Assembly (NCBI RefSeq): GCF_002252045.1
Contig: NZ_NEFF01000004.1
Coordinates: 124,001-188,000 of the forward strand
DNA: 64,000 nucleotides
Source of the DNA: Ignatzschineria sp. F8392
Lineage (GTDB): Bacteria; Pseudomonadota; Gammaproteobacteria; Cardiobacteriales; Wohlfahrtiimonadaceae
Direction of reading: 5' to 3'
The notes below the pieces were generated by a model. It had not been told where the DNA came from, did not search any database, and was given only the letters and a program-made list of their open reading frames with translations. Position numbers and translations under genes: made by a program. This document shows, piece by piece, positions 48,016 through 56,984 of this stretch; the first letter of the stretch is position 1, and each line of letters opens with the position of its first letter.

Positions 48016-49143
48016 ATGAAAACAAAGTTTGCAAATATCTACAATTTAGGGGTAAAAGAGCTTTGGTCACTCTTTCGTGATCCTATGCTGCTTATTCTTA
48101 TTGCATTTACCTTTACCGTTTCGGTCTACACAGCAGCAACAGCTGTCCCTGATGGCTTACAAAATGCGGCAATTGCGATTGTCGATGAAGATCGATCTAC
48201 CCTTTCAGAGAGAATTCAGAGCGCCTTCTATCCACCGCAATTTACACTACCTGAAGAGATCACACTCAATGAGATGGACTCTGGAATGGATCGGGGAAGA
48301 TATACTTTTGTTCTCAATATTCCCCCCTCCTTTCAACAGCATCTTTTAGGTGGAAGAGAGCCTACAATCCAGCTTAATATCGATGCGACACGTATGACCC
48401 AAGGCTTTACGGGAAATATGATTATCAATCAGATTATTAATGCAGAGGTAAGAGAGTATCTTAAGCGAGAGCGAATTGATGCGGACCTCCCCGTTAATAT
48501 CGTTGAAAGAATGCGCTTTAATCCTAACTTAACCGCCTCTTGGTTTGGCGCTATTAATGAGGTGATCAACTTAGTAACGATGCTCTCTATCATCCTAACG
48601 GGCGCTGCGGTGATTCGTGAGCGGGAGAGAGGAACCATTGAGCATCTACTTGTGATGCCTTTAACCCCATTTGAGATTATGTTATCGAAAGTTTGGGCGA
48701 TGGGCTTAGTGGTTTTAATCGCATCGAGCCTCTCTTTAATCTTTGTGGTTCAAGGTGCTTTAGATGTTCCTATCGAAGGCTCTATTCTACTCTTTATTCT
48801 AGGCGCGGCACTCAATCTCTTTGCAACCACCTCTATTGGGATCTATCTTGCGACAATTGCACGCAATATGCCACAGTTTGGTATGCTCTTACTCCTAGTA
48901 TTAGTTCCGCTACAGATGCTCTCAGGAGGAATGACGCCAAGAGAGAGTATGCCGGAACTGATCCAAAATATTATGCTATTAGCCCCTACAACTCACTTTA
49001 TTGAGCTAGGTAAAGCGATTCTCTTTAGAGGTGCAGGATTATCCATTGTTTGGCCCTCAATGCTCTATCTAATCTTAATTGGTGTTGCCTTTTTCTTCTT
49101 CGCCAATCGCCGCTTTAAGAATACGATTGGGCAGATGGCATAA
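48016..49143 (+). CDS. yhhJ: ABC-2 type permease YhhJ
   Basis: A 375-residue permease: one N-terminal helix, an extracytoplasmic domain of about 140 residues (AIAIVDEDRSTLSERI, VLNIPPSFQQHLL), then five C-terminal helices with VIRERERGTIEHLLVMPLTP, typical of ABC-2 permeases. It partners with the RbbA permease half to make the channel. The gene sits three bases after rbbA and ends at a strong terminator, closing the three-gene operon. Confidence 0.92.
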   Translation: MKTKFANIYNLGVKELWSLFRDPMLLILIAFTFTVSVYTAATAVPDGLQNAAIAIVDEDRSTLSERIQSAFYPPQFTLPEEITLNEMDSGMDRGRYTFVLNIPPSFQQHLLGGREPTIQLNIDATRMTQGFTGNMIINQIINAEVREYLKRERIDADLPVNIVERMRFNPNLTASWFGAINEVINLVTMLSIILTGAAVIRERERGTIEHLLVMPLTPFEIMLSKVWAMGLVVLIASSLSLIFVVQGALDVPIEGSILLFILGAALNLFATTSIGIYLATIARNMPQFGMLLLLVLVPLQMLSGGMTPRESMPELIQNIMLLAPTTHFIELGKAILFRGAGLSIVWPSMLYLILIGVAFFFFANRRFKNTIGQMA

Positions 49144-49169
49144 TAGATGGATACGATATAACAAAAAAT

Positions 49170-49197
49170 GCCGCTTTCAGATGAGAGCGGCGTTTTT
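49170..49197. terminator. Bidirectional terminator between yhhJ and an outer-membrane barrel gene
   Basis: GCCGCT (49170-49175) pairs with AGCGGC (49186-49191), extended inside by TCA/TGA, with GTTTTT to the right and an A run to the left. AATTAAA-type short repeats follow at 49199-49255. Confidence 0.88.
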
Positions 49198-49272
49198 GCA
49201 ATTAAATCTTCTAATTAAATCCTCTAATTAAACCTTTCAATTAAAGCCTCATTAGAAGATTGTTAAAATCTT

Positions 49273-49893
49273 TTAGAAGCTATAGCGAACCCCAAAATTT
49301 AATTCATTGGCGCGCTGCTTGGTCTTTTTCACATCAAAGTAGGTATGATTATCTTGCGATACCTTCCCATAATCGGTAAAACGATAACTTAGATCGAAGG
49401 CGACATTTCTATCGATCGCATATGTGGTACCAATACTCATATTCCATGCAAAGTTTCCTTTGCTCTTTGAAGCATATTGCTGCTCTTCATGATTAGAAAA
49501 TTGATTTTTTAGACGCGCATATCCCAAACCAACGCCTAAATAGGGGCGCCATTGTGTTCCTGTATCGAAATCATAATATGCATTGAGCATCACCGTTTGC
49601 GCTTTCATTTCACTATTATCACCATCAATTGTAAACTTTACTTTACCATTGTAGCCATACTCTAACTCCGTACGAAGTTGATTCTTTTCAAGCGGAATAG
49701 TCATCCCATAAGCGATTCGAATACCGGCAACCCCTTTGCTCTTTTTGAAGCTCCCTGAATCATTGAGTTCAAATTTATCGGTAGCATAACTCCAAACGCC
49801 TTTTGCCGAAAGGTATTGATTATACTCTTGCGCCACAGTGAAAGAGGTGAGTGCCATTGTTGATAGTACTGATGCGATAAATAACTTTTTCAT
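49273..49893 (-). CDS. Outer-membrane beta-barrel protein (opacity/Omp_b-brl type)
   Basis: A 206-residue protein with a signal peptide (MKKLFIASVLSTMALTSFTVAQ). It has alternating amphipathic strands (RTELEYGYNGKVKFTI, WRPYLGVGLGYARL, NVAFDLSYRFTDYG) and the C-terminal signature GVRYSF ending in Phe, which is recognised by the BAM complex. This is an eight-strand barrel of the Opa/OmpA-like class. The precise role (adhesion, structure) is unknown. The start at 49893 has AGGAT upstream; a TTG two codons earlier is unlikely. It is convergent with the rbbA operon and not obviously linked to it. Confidence 0.82.
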   Translation of the reverse strand: MKKLFIASVLSTMALTSFTVAQEYNQYLSAKGVWSYATDKFELNDSGSFKKSKGVAGIRIAYGMTIPLEKNQLRTELEYGYNGKVKFTIDGDNSEMKAQTVMLNAYYDFDTGTQWRPYLGVGLGYARLKNQFSNHEEQQYASKSKGNFAWNMSIGTTYAIDRNVAFDLSYRFTDYGKVSQDNHTYFDVKKTKQRANELNFGVRYSF

Positions 49894-49963
49894 AATCAAT
49901 TATCCTAATCTGATTGTACGAAATATCACTATAACATAGCTCGGTAAAGTCTCTTGTGCTGGG

Positions 49964-50548
49964 TCAAGATTTCTGCAATAACTTATTGATTGTGTATCTT
50001 ATTTCTACAGAAAAGTGCTCCCAAGAGGCATGATCCTCTTCAAAATAGGGATATTGAATCAATGGTTCTAAAATTAGCCCGGTATAGAGTGACACAAGCG
50101 TCGCAAGTGAAATACGATCATCAATCTCCCCACATGCTTGTCCCTCTTGTAATAATTTCTGCATCCAGTAATGGGGTTTTAACTCATCTTCTACCGAGGT
50201 CCAAAATTTATATTGGGAGAGTAGCGCAAATTGCACACTTGCAGGATCTGCGTGATAGAGATCATAAGTATAATGTTGCATCTTTTGTAAGCGCTCAATA
50301 GTCGTAAGTGTCTGATTTCGAGCAATCTCACCAATCTTTGCAGTATAGCGCTTTAAAATTAGGCGAAAGAGATAGAGTGCCATCTCCTCCTTACTCTTAA
50401 AGTGCTTATAGAGCGCCGCTTCCGATGTCCCTGCTTCCTTAGAGATATCTCGCACAGAGACAAGATCATAACCTCTCTCAGCAAAGAGCCTTAAGGCCGC
50501 AATCAGATAACGACTTTTACTCCCTTCACTTGAAAAATCAAATTTCAT
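49964..50548 (-). CDS. TetR family transcriptional regulator
   Basis: A 194-residue regulator with an N-terminal helix-turn-helix (about residues 30-50, VSVRDISKEAGTSEAALYKHF) and a helical ligand-binding domain without recognisable ligand signature. The start at 50548 has a perfect AAGGAGAG upstream; a longer frame to 50572 does not. It is divergent from aas-lplT. Its own promoter region and the aas promoter carry three related 16-base palindromic sites. It is therefore inferred to repress itself and the lysophospholipid repair genes, perhaps in response to a fatty acid or acyl-CoA/ACP. Confidence 0.9.
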   Translation of the reverse strand: MKFDFSSEGSKSRYLIAALRLFAERGYDLVSVRDISKEAGTSEAALYKHFKSKEEMALYLFRLILKRYTAKIGEIARNQTLTTIERLQKMQHYTYDLYHADPASVQFALLSQYKFWTSVEDELKPHYWMQKLLQEGQACGEIDDRISLATLVSLYTGLILEPLIQYPYFEEDHASWEHFSVEIRYTINKLLQKS

Positions 50549-50564
50549 ATCTCTCTCCTTAAAA

Positions 50565-50580
50565 GCTAACAATTGTTAAC
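50565..50580 (-). promoter_or_regulatory. Putative TetR operator, site 1 (tetR promoter)
   Basis: On the minus strand GTTAACAATTGTTAGC, containing the perfect palindrome TAACAATTGTTA. It overlaps the expected transcription start of the regulator, just downstream of an extended -10 (TGCTATACT, minus strand at 50593-50585), and lies 16 bases before the regulator's ATG. Confidence 0.6.
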
Positions 50581-50746
50581 GTTTAGTATAGCAGAGATCG
50601 GCCTCTATGCCTGCAACATCTTAAACGCTGTTACAATCTTCGCTATACAATCTTCTCTTTAAGTATCGGTATTCTAGATAATTTAGGCGTTATCTATCAT
50701 ACAATTGAGATCGATAATGAAGATAAATCTAAAAGTGAATCTAAAA

Positions 50747-50762
50747 GTTAACGATCGATTAC
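50747..50762 (+). promoter_or_regulatory. Putative TetR operator, site 2 (upstream of the aas -35)
   Basis: GTTAACGATCGATTAC, an imperfect palindrome centred on the step between CGA and TCG. It matches site 3 in 14 of 16 positions and site 1 in 11 of 16. Confidence 0.6.
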
Positions 50763-50768
50763 TTTTTC

Positions 50769-50797
50769 TTGACTTCATTCAAAGAAGAGAATAACCT
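50769..50797 (+). promoter_or_regulatory. Predicted sigma-70 promoter of aas-lplT
   Basis: TTGACT (50769-50774), a 17-base spacer and TAACCT (50792-50797). It is placed between operator-like sites 2 and 3, so a bound repressor would cover both flanks. The -35 is strong, the -10 moderate. Confidence 0.55.
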
Positions 50798-50804
50798 AGC
50801 AAAA

Positions 50805-50820
50805 GTTAACTATCGTTTAC
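50805..50820 (+). promoter_or_regulatory. Putative TetR operator, site 3 (at the aas transcription start)
   Basis: GTTAACTATCGTTTAC, starting seven bases after the predicted -10, where a bound repressor would block initiation. The rest of the spacer (50821-50936) is AT-rich with short GATTTGAGATT repeats. Confidence 0.6.
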
Positions 50821-50936
50821 CTTATTGATCATCTTCCATAATCTGCGAGATTTGAGATTTAAGATTTGAGATTAAAATTTAGAACCTTAAAAGTTATAAA
50901 CATAAAAATTATAAACTTAAAAAAACAGAGGGCTAT

Positions 50937-53099
50937 ATGCGTCGATTTTTACATCTTCTATTTAAGTTACTCTACCGTGTTGAGCTCAATATTGATCCGC
51001 AGAGCAAAAAGGTAGAGGGAGTGATTATCTGTAATCACCAATCGTTTCTTGATGGAATCCTTCTAGGGCTCTATCTACCTCAACGGCCTCTATTTGTGAT
51101 CGATCGCCGTATCGCTGCCCGCTGGTACTTTCGCCCCTTGCTCCGTTTTGTTCCCCACTTAACAGTTGACCCTCGTCACCCTATGGCAATTAAACATCTT
51201 TTACAACATGTTGAGAAGGGAAAGAGTGTTGTGATCTTTCCGGAAGGTCGTATCACCTTGACCGGGAGCTTTATGAAGTTTTATGAAGGCGCTGCTTTTA
51301 TTGCGCAAAAGAGTGGCAAACCACTTATTCCTGTCTACCTCAATGGGGCCGAGATGAGCTACTTTAGCCGCTTAAAAGGTGTGATTAAACAACGCGCCTT
51401 TCCCAAAATTACAATTGACGTTGACGCGCCGCAATATCTCTCATTCCCTGAATCCGCTTCTCATGCAACTGATCAAGCCTCTCAGCGTAAGAGAAGAATC
51501 TCTCACCATGAACTTGCCAATAAGACGCAGGAAATTTTAATGAATACACGCTTACAGACCTTTCAACCGACAACCCTCTTTGCGAGCCTAATCGCTGCCC
51601 GTGATAAATTTGGTAAAAAACGCCCCATTCTAGAAGATATTACCCGCAAGAGTATCAGCTATCAGCAATTGATCACCTATTCTCTTCTCTTCTCTCGTCT
51701 CTTCTCACGCGTAACTGTTAAGAATGAACGAGTAGGTCTTATGTTACCGAACACCTCTGCTGCGGCCATTACCCTCTTTGGTCTCAATGCGATTCAAAGA
51801 AGTGCTGCCCTTATCAATTACACTTCAGGATTAGAGAGTATTAAGGTCGCGCTTATTGCTGCAGATATTAAACAGATCATCACCTCAAGACGTTTCCTTA
51901 AAGAGGCTAAATTAGAATCGATCGTCACGGCACTCCCTCAAATTCAGTGGCTCTATCTGGAAGATCTTAAAAAACAGATTCGTTTTAGTGATAAAGTTTG
52001 GGCTTTTTGGGCAAGGCGTCATCCCCTTCGTCATCTTCCAACGATAGATCCCGATGCGGAAGCAGCTATTATCTTTACCTCCGGCTCAGAAGGAATTCCT
52101 AAAGGAGTTGTTCATAGTAACCGTTCATTATTAACCAATGTTGAACAGCTCCATACTGTTGCCGATTTCTCGCCCAAAGATACCTTTATGGTCACGCTCC
52201 CTCTCTTTCACGCCTTTGGCCTAACCGTAGGGCTTCTCACCTCACTCTTAGCTGGTTCAAAAGCTTTTCTCTACCCTTCACCCTTACATTATCGCATCAT
52301 TCCGGAGATGATCTATGAGATACAAGCAACGGTTCTCTTTGGAACTTCTACCTTTCTCCAAAATTATGCACGCTATGCTCATCCTCTTGATTTCTCATCA
52401 CTCCGTTATGTGGTCGCAGGTGCCGAGAAGCTCAATGATCATGTTAAAGAGAGTTGGCTTAAAAAATTTGGTATTCGTATTTTAGAAGGGTATGGGGCCT
52501 CAGAGTGCGCCCCTGTAATCTCAATCAATCTCCCAAGTAATTATAAAGCTGATCGCTTAGGAAAGATTCTTCCCGGAATGGAGGCTAAGCTCCTACCCGT
52601 TGAGGGAATTGAGCGTGGTGGAAAGCTCTTAGTGAAAGGGGACAATATTATGAAGGGTTATCTCTTTGCAGATACTCCCGGTGAACTCTCTACTGACTAT
52701 CTCGATCAACATGATGGTTGGTATGATACCGGCGATATCGTCACTATCGATTCTGAAGGATTCTTAAAGATTGAGGGGCGTATTAAACGCTTTGCCAAAA
52801 TTGCCGGGGAAATGGTCTCACTAGAGACTGCAGAGCGCCTCTTTCGAGAGACCTATCCCGATTATCAACATGCTGCCGTTATTCGGAAAGATAGCGCTAA
52901 AGGGGAAGCGATTGTGATCTTTTCAACGATTCCTGCAGATCCTGACCGCAAGGCCTTAGCAACCACAGCCCGCCAATTAGGGCTATCAGAATTAGCCATT
53001 AGTAAAGATTGCCGTTTTCTGCCTGATCTTCCTCGCCTAGGTAGTGGCAAAATTAATTACCCCGCTCTCAATGCACTTATAGAAGAGTCTACCGTATGA
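50937..53099 (+). CDS. aas: Bifunctional lysophospholipid acyltransferase/acyl-ACP synthetase
   Basis: Aas re-acylates lyso-phosphatidylethanolamine at the inner membrane, using fatty acid activated on bound acyl carrier protein. The 720-residue protein has an N-terminal PlsC-like acyltransferase with the catalytic NHQSFLD (H34, D39) and FPEGRIT. The C-terminal adenylate-forming domain has TSGSEGIPKG (381-390), EGYGASECAPV, GWYDTGDIV and the hinge GRIKRFAKIAGEMVSLE. Both modules keep their key residues. GAGGGC precedes the ATG. It overlaps lplT by four bases, in the order aas-lplT, opposite to E. coli lplT-aas. Confidence 0.96.
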   Translation: MRRFLHLLFKLLYRVELNIDPQSKKVEGVIICNHQSFLDGILLGLYLPQRPLFVIDRRIAARWYFRPLLRFVPHLTVDPRHPMAIKHLLQHVEKGKSVVIFPEGRITLTGSFMKFYEGAAFIAQKSGKPLIPVYLNGAEMSYFSRLKGVIKQRAFPKITIDVDAPQYLSFPESASHATDQASQRKRRISHHELANKTQEILMNTRLQTFQPTTLFASLIAARDKFGKKRPILEDITRKSISYQQLITYSLLFSRLFSRVTVKNERVGLMLPNTSAAAITLFGLNAIQRSAALINYTSGLESIKVALIAADIKQIITSRRFLKEAKLESIVTALPQIQWLYLEDLKKQIRFSDKVWAFWARRHPLRHLPTIDPDAEAAIIFTSGSEGIPKGVVHSNRSLLTNVEQLHTVADFSPKDTFMVTLPLFHAFGLTVGLLTSLLAGSKAFLYPSPLHYRIIPEMIYEIQATVLFGTSTFLQNYARYAHPLDFSSLRYVVAGAEKLNDHVKESWLKKFGIRILEGYGASECAPVISINLPSNYKADRLGKILPGMEAKLLPVEGIERGGKLLVKGDNIMKGYLFADTPGELSTDYLDQHDGWYDTGDIVTIDSEGFLKIEGRIKRFAKIAGEMVSLETAERLFRETYPDYQHAAVIRKDSAKGEAIVIFSTIPADPDRKALATTARQLGLSELAISKDCRFLPDLPRLGSGKINYPALNALIEESTV

Positions 53100-54343
53100 T
53101 GATGACTAACAGTACTAACAGTATTAACAATAGCAATGCCGCTCCTCCCCTCAAGCAGGAGCGCCTCTTTAATCGTGGCATTATCACAACAGCAAATGCT
53201 CAATTCTTCTCTGCCTTTGCCGATAATGCTCTCTTTTTTGCGCTCTTAGAACTTTTGCAACATAGTCACTATGGTCGAGAGAGTAGCTATATTCTTCAAG
53301 GCTCTTTTCTTCTCTTCTATATTGCGCTTGCGCCTATTGTTGGCTTTTTGGCAGATAATATCGCTAAATCAAAGATCTTGATGTGGGGAAATGGGCTAAA
53401 AATTGTCGGCGTACTGCTACTCTTTATCGGCGCTAGCCCTTTTCTAAGTTATGCTTTTGTTGGATTAGGGGCGGCGATCTACTCTCCGGCAAAGTTTGGT
53501 ATCTTAAGTCAATTTGTAACAGAAAAATTACTTATTAAAGCAAATGGTTTAATCGAGGGATCTACCATTATTGCGATTCTATCGGGTGCGGCGCTTGGTG
53601 GCTTTCTTGCTGAAAAAGCACCCTACTACGCCATCTTCTTAACATTAACGGCCTATCTACTTGCGACACTCTTTAACCTTCTTATTCCCACCATCCATGT
53701 CAAAAATCGTAAATCCCTCTCACCCCCACTAATTTGGCACATCTTCATCACCACACTCAAAATACTCTTTAAGGATCATCGTGCCCGTTTTGCAATTATG
53801 GGTACTGCACTCTTTTGGGCCGGCGTTGCAACTTTAAAGCTACTCCTGAATGATTGGGTAAGAGAGCGACTAGGGGGCGGTACAGAGATGGTATCACAGC
53901 TGAGCGTTATTGTTGGCATCGGTGTTATTATCGGCACACTCTTTGCCGCACTCTTTATTCGTAGTGGAACGCTCTTTATTAGCCTCTTATCGGGGATCTT
54001 TATGGCGCTCTTAATCTTTCTCTTTCTTCTGCAGGAGAGTTATCTCTTTACAATTATTCTTCTGCTCTTGATCGGCGCTTGTGGCGGTGCTTTTTTAATT
54101 CCACTCAATGCACTGCTCCAGACACGCGGTTCGCTCTTTAAAAGTGTAGGAAGTGCCATCGCCATTCAAAATCTGTGTGAAAATAGTGTCATGCTTCTAA
54201 TGATTGGGCTCTTCGGTGCTCTTGCTAGTTTTTCCCTCATCTCTATTCAAGGGTTAATGGCACTCTTTGCTCTACTCTTTCTCTTAAGTGTCATGATGCT
54301 CTTTGTTGAAGCGCGACGTTATCGAATCTTTGCACGACAATGA
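53096..54343 (+). CDS. lplT: Lysophospholipid transporter LplT
   Basis: A 415-residue major-facilitator protein with about twelve helices that flips lysophospholipids across the inner membrane to Aas. The LplT-type beginning NRGIITTANAQFFSAFADNALFFAL is present, as are the helix 2-3 loop GFLADNIAKSKILMWGN and the family segment NGLIEGSTIIAILSGAALGG. Its start overlaps the aas stop, implying coupling. Its last 25 bases overlap the convergent methyltransferase gene. Confidence 0.95.
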   Translation: MMMTNSTNSINNSNAAPPLKQERLFNRGIITTANAQFFSAFADNALFFALLELLQHSHYGRESSYILQGSFLLFYIALAPIVGFLADNIAKSKILMWGNGLKIVGVLLLFIGASPFLSYAFVGLGAAIYSPAKFGILSQFVTEKLLIKANGLIEGSTIIAILSGAALGGFLAEKAPYYAIFLTLTAYLLATLFNLLIPTIHVKNRKSLSPPLIWHIFITTLKILFKDHRARFAIMGTALFWAGVATLKLLLNDWVRERLGGGTEMVSQLSVIVGIGVIIGTLFAALFIRSGTLFISLLSGIFMALLIFLFLLQESYLFTIILLLLIGACGGAFLIPLNALLQTRGSLFKSVGSAIAIQNLCENSVMLLMIGLFGALASFSLISIQGLMALFALLFLLSVMMLFVEARRYRIFARQ

Positions 54344-54873
54344 TAGACATAAGCAGGAGGGAAATTTTTAACCACCCGCTTTCGCTCCCACTGAAAGTAG
54401 CGGGAGAGTACACGCTCCATTCTTTGGGTATATTGGAAAAGGATAAAATCACCACCGGTATGTTGCAAAATCGCTAAGACTGAGCGCAAAATCTTTAAGG
54501 AAACGCGCAGGGGAAGGGATAAAAAAGGAAGACAAGAGAAGATAATATTGTAAGGTTGACTCAACCGCTCTGCTGAATGTTTATGGAGCGTAAGGCGCTG
54601 ATCACTGATCCCTTCCAAGTCGGCAAAAAAGAGTGGATTGATCTCATATGCCTCCAATGTTGAATCTGCAGACATTGCATGAAGTATATGCTTTGTTAAA
54701 ACACCATCACCAGCACCTAATTCCGCCACTCTTAAATTGGGTTGATTCCAATCTAATTCTGAAACCATCGCCCGGCAGAGTGTCGGCGATGAGGGCATCA
54801 ATGTTCCAATACTACGAGGCGATTGAATAAAACCTTGTATATAGGTGAGATGCTTCTTATAAGAAGATGCCAT
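54319..54873 (-). CDS. PmtA-like phospholipid N-methyltransferase
   Basis: A 184-residue class I SAM-dependent methyltransferase. FIQSPRSIGTLMPSSPTLCRAMV followed by the SAM-binding VAELGAGDGVLT (about 49-60) and FSCLPFLSLPL is the pattern of the rhizobial-type phosphatidylethanolamine N-methyltransferases and their relatives. If active on lipids it would convert phosphatidylethanolamine towards mono- or dimethyl forms or phosphatidylcholine. Members of this group also include proteins of unproven substrate, so the lipid role is inferred from sequence pattern and from the aas-lplT neighbourhood. It ends inside the 3' end of lplT. Confidence 0.75.
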   Translation of the reverse strand: MASSYKKHLTYIQGFIQSPRSIGTLMPSSPTLCRAMVSELDWNQPNLRVAELGAGDGVLTKHILHAMSADSTLEAYEINPLFFADLEGISDQRLTLHKHSAERLSQPYNIIFSCLPFLSLPLRVSLKILRSVLAILQHTGGDFILFQYTQRMERVLSRYFQWERKRVVKNFPPAYVYHCRAKIR

Positions 54874-55411
54874 ATCTTGTTTGATTATCCTTTATTAGGT
54901 AGTGCAGAGTTTCATTATAACAAATCGTGGTAAGTAGTTGTTTAATGCTTGATCAATTGTCTCAGTTTTTTATCTCAAATTTTTAACTTCCCTCATTTTT
55001 CATCTCCATCTTCATCCTCTAACCATTTCTTAAGATCAAATCTTAAGACCAAAATTGCACATTTGTTCTCCAGGAGGTTACGATAAGAGCGGCAATGGAT
55101 CGCTGATAATGTATGATAATGTAAATAAGATGTTGATAGGAACCTGAAGATAATCGCCATTTTAGCGGATACTCAGAGAAACGTGACAAGAAAACTGAAA
55201 GAAAAAAAGGCGCTACCTTGAGTTTTTAGGAAGCGCCCTTATGTAGTTAAAACGTAGTCTGAAAGTTTTTTCTATGGCATCATGATGAGATATGTAATTA
55301 GATGCACAATTAAGTGCACAATTTGAAGATACAAATTTGAAGATACAAATAAACAATAAAGTTAGCAGTCAATCTATTTATCACTAAAACATAGTAAGGA
55401 GTAATTAACCG
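54874..55411. other. Spacer between the methyltransferase gene and fumC
   Basis: 538 bases with no clear gene. It holds an orphan terminator (55202-55237), a direct repeat GCACAATTAAGT/GCACAATTTGAAG near 55301, and AAATTTGAAGATAC duplicated near 55322-55350. The fumC ribosome site AAGGAG is at 55396-55401. Confidence 0.45.
55202..55237 (-). terminator. Orphan terminator (minus strand)
   Basis: On the minus strand GGCGCTTCCT and AGGTAGCGCC pair (one internal mismatch) around AAAAACTCA and are followed by seven T residues. No minus-strand gene is known between here and the fumC start, so it may end an unannotated small RNA. Confidence 0.75.
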
Positions 55412-56806
55412 ATGACCGATTTTCGTATTGAAAAAGATACCATGGGTGAGATGCAGGTTCCTAGTAATCAACTCTGGGGAGCACAAACTCAACGTTCATT
55501 AATGAACTTTAAGATCTCTACTGAAAAAATGCCTAAAGAGCTGATCGAAGCTTTAGCAATTGTTAAGCGTGCTGCAGCTAAAGTGAATATGGATCTAGGC
55601 GCTTTAGATGCTAAAAAAGCAGAAGCGATTATTGCTGCTGCAGATGAGGTTTTAGCAGGTAAACATAACTCAGAATTCCCCCTCTCTCTCTGGCAGACAG
55701 GTTCTGGTACTCAGACCAATATGAATATGAATGAAGTATTGGCAAACCGTGCAAGTGAACTATTAGGTGGCGTTCGTGGTGAAGAGCGACTAGTGCATCC
55801 TAATGATGATGTGAACAAAGCTCAAAGCTCCAATGATACCTTCCCAACTGCGATGCATATTGCGGCAGTATTAGAGATCAAACGTCTACTTTTACCGATG
55901 TTAGATCGTCTTCATGCAACATTTAAAGAGAAGTCTGAAGCATTTAAAGATATCGTAAAAATTGGTCGTACCCATCTTCAAGATGCAACGCCTTTAACAT
56001 TAGGGCAAGAGATCTCTGGCTGGGAAGCGATGTTAGCGCATAGTAAGAAGCATATTGAAGCTGCTCTTCCCCATCTCTATGAACTTGCACTTGGCGGTAC
56101 TGCTGTGGGAACTGGACTCAATACTCACCCAGAATATGCCGTTCGTGTTGCAAAAGAGATCGCTGATTTCACAAAAGAGCCTTTTATCACCGCTCCCAAT
56201 AAGTTTGAAGCATTAGCAACAACCGATGCAATAGTACAGGCTCATGGCGCACTTAAAGGTCTTGCAGCATCGCTCAATAAGATCGCTAATGATGTTCGCT
56301 GGTTAGCATCTGGTCCACGTTCTGGTATTGGTGAGATCTCTATTCCAGAAAATGAGCCAGGTAGCTCTATTATGCCGGGTAAAGTTAACCCAACACAGTC
56401 TGAAGCTTTAACAATGGGCTGTGCGCAAGTATTTGGAAATGATGTTGCGATCAATATCGGCGGCGCTTCTGGTAACTTTGAGCTTAATGTTTTCCGTCCA
56501 ATGATCATCAATAACTTCCTTCAATCTGTCCGTATTTTAGGCGGTGGAATGGAGAGCTTTAATGATCACTGTGCTGTTGGTATTGAGCCTAACCGTGACC
56601 GCATTACAGAATTAGTGAATAACTCCTTAATGTTAGTAACTGCTCTCAATACCCATATCGGTTACGATAAAGCAGCAGCGATTGCGAAAAATGCACATGC
56701 TAAAGGAACGACGCTCAAAGAATCTGCATTAGAGTTAGGTTACTTAACAGCAGAAGAGTTTGATCAATGGGTTGTTCCTTCAGAGATGGTAGGATCATTA
56801 AAATAA
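55412..56806 (+). CDS. fumC: Fumarate hydratase class II
   Basis: Iron-independent fumarase interconverting fumarate and malate in the TCA cycle. In 464 residues: [12 protein letters not shown] (about 104-115), the [21 protein letters not shown] region, [18 protein letters not shown] with the catalytic-site His, and the flexible signature loop [11 protein letters not shown] (317-327) containing the catalytic Ser. AAGGAG precedes the ATG and a terminator follows. With SdhCDAB elsewhere in the window it covers succinate to malate. Confidence 0.98.
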   Translation: MTDFRIEKDTMGEMQVPSNQLWGAQTQRSLMNFKISTEKMPKELIEALAIVKRAAAKVNMDLGALDAKKAEAIIAAADEVLAGKHNSEFPLSLWQTGSGTQTNMNMNEVLANRASELLGGVRGEERLVHPNDDVNKAQSSNDTFPTAMHIAAVLEIKRLLLPMLDRLHATFKEKSEAFKDIVKIGRTHLQDATPLTLGQEISGWEAMLAHSKKHIEAALPHLYELALGGTAVGTGLNTHPEYAVRVAKEIADFTKEPFITAPNKFEALATTDAIVQAHGALKGLAASLNKIANDVRWLASGPRSGIGEISIPENEPGSSIMPGKVNPTQSEALTMGCAQVFGNDVAINIGGASGNFELNVFRPMIINNFLQSVRILGGGMESFNDHCAVGIEPNRDRITELVNNSLMLVTALNTHIGYDKAAAIAKNAHAKGTTLKESALELGYLTAEEFDQWVVPSEMVGSLK

Positions 56807-56847
56807 TCGAAGTAATCAAAGTAGTGATTCAAAACCATTTCAATCAT

Positions 56848-56893
56848 TCTTAACTCTTAATTTATTAATTTCTTAACTCTTAATTTATTAATT
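56848..56893. repeat. Perfect 23-bp tandem duplication after fumC
   Basis: Two abutting identical 23-base units, each starting TCTTAACTCTTAATTTATTA (56848-56870 and 56871-56893), lie between the fumC stop and its terminator. Confidence 0.9.
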
Positions 56894-56951
56894 AATATTG
56901 AAATGAGTATTGAGTATTGAAATAAATCTTGAAGTGAACTTCAAGATATAG

Positions 56952-56984
56952 ACGCCACCCCTAAAAAAGAGGTGGCGTTTTTTT
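56952..56984 (+). terminator. Rho-independent terminator of fumC
   Basis: ACGCCACC (56952-56959) and GGTGGCGT (56971-56978) form an 8-bp stem followed by a T run. Confidence 0.92.

Noticed and set aside
49990-50301. 103-codon plus-strand ORF opposite the TetR gene
   Set aside because: Shadow of the regulator's codons; no start signal and no recognisable domain.
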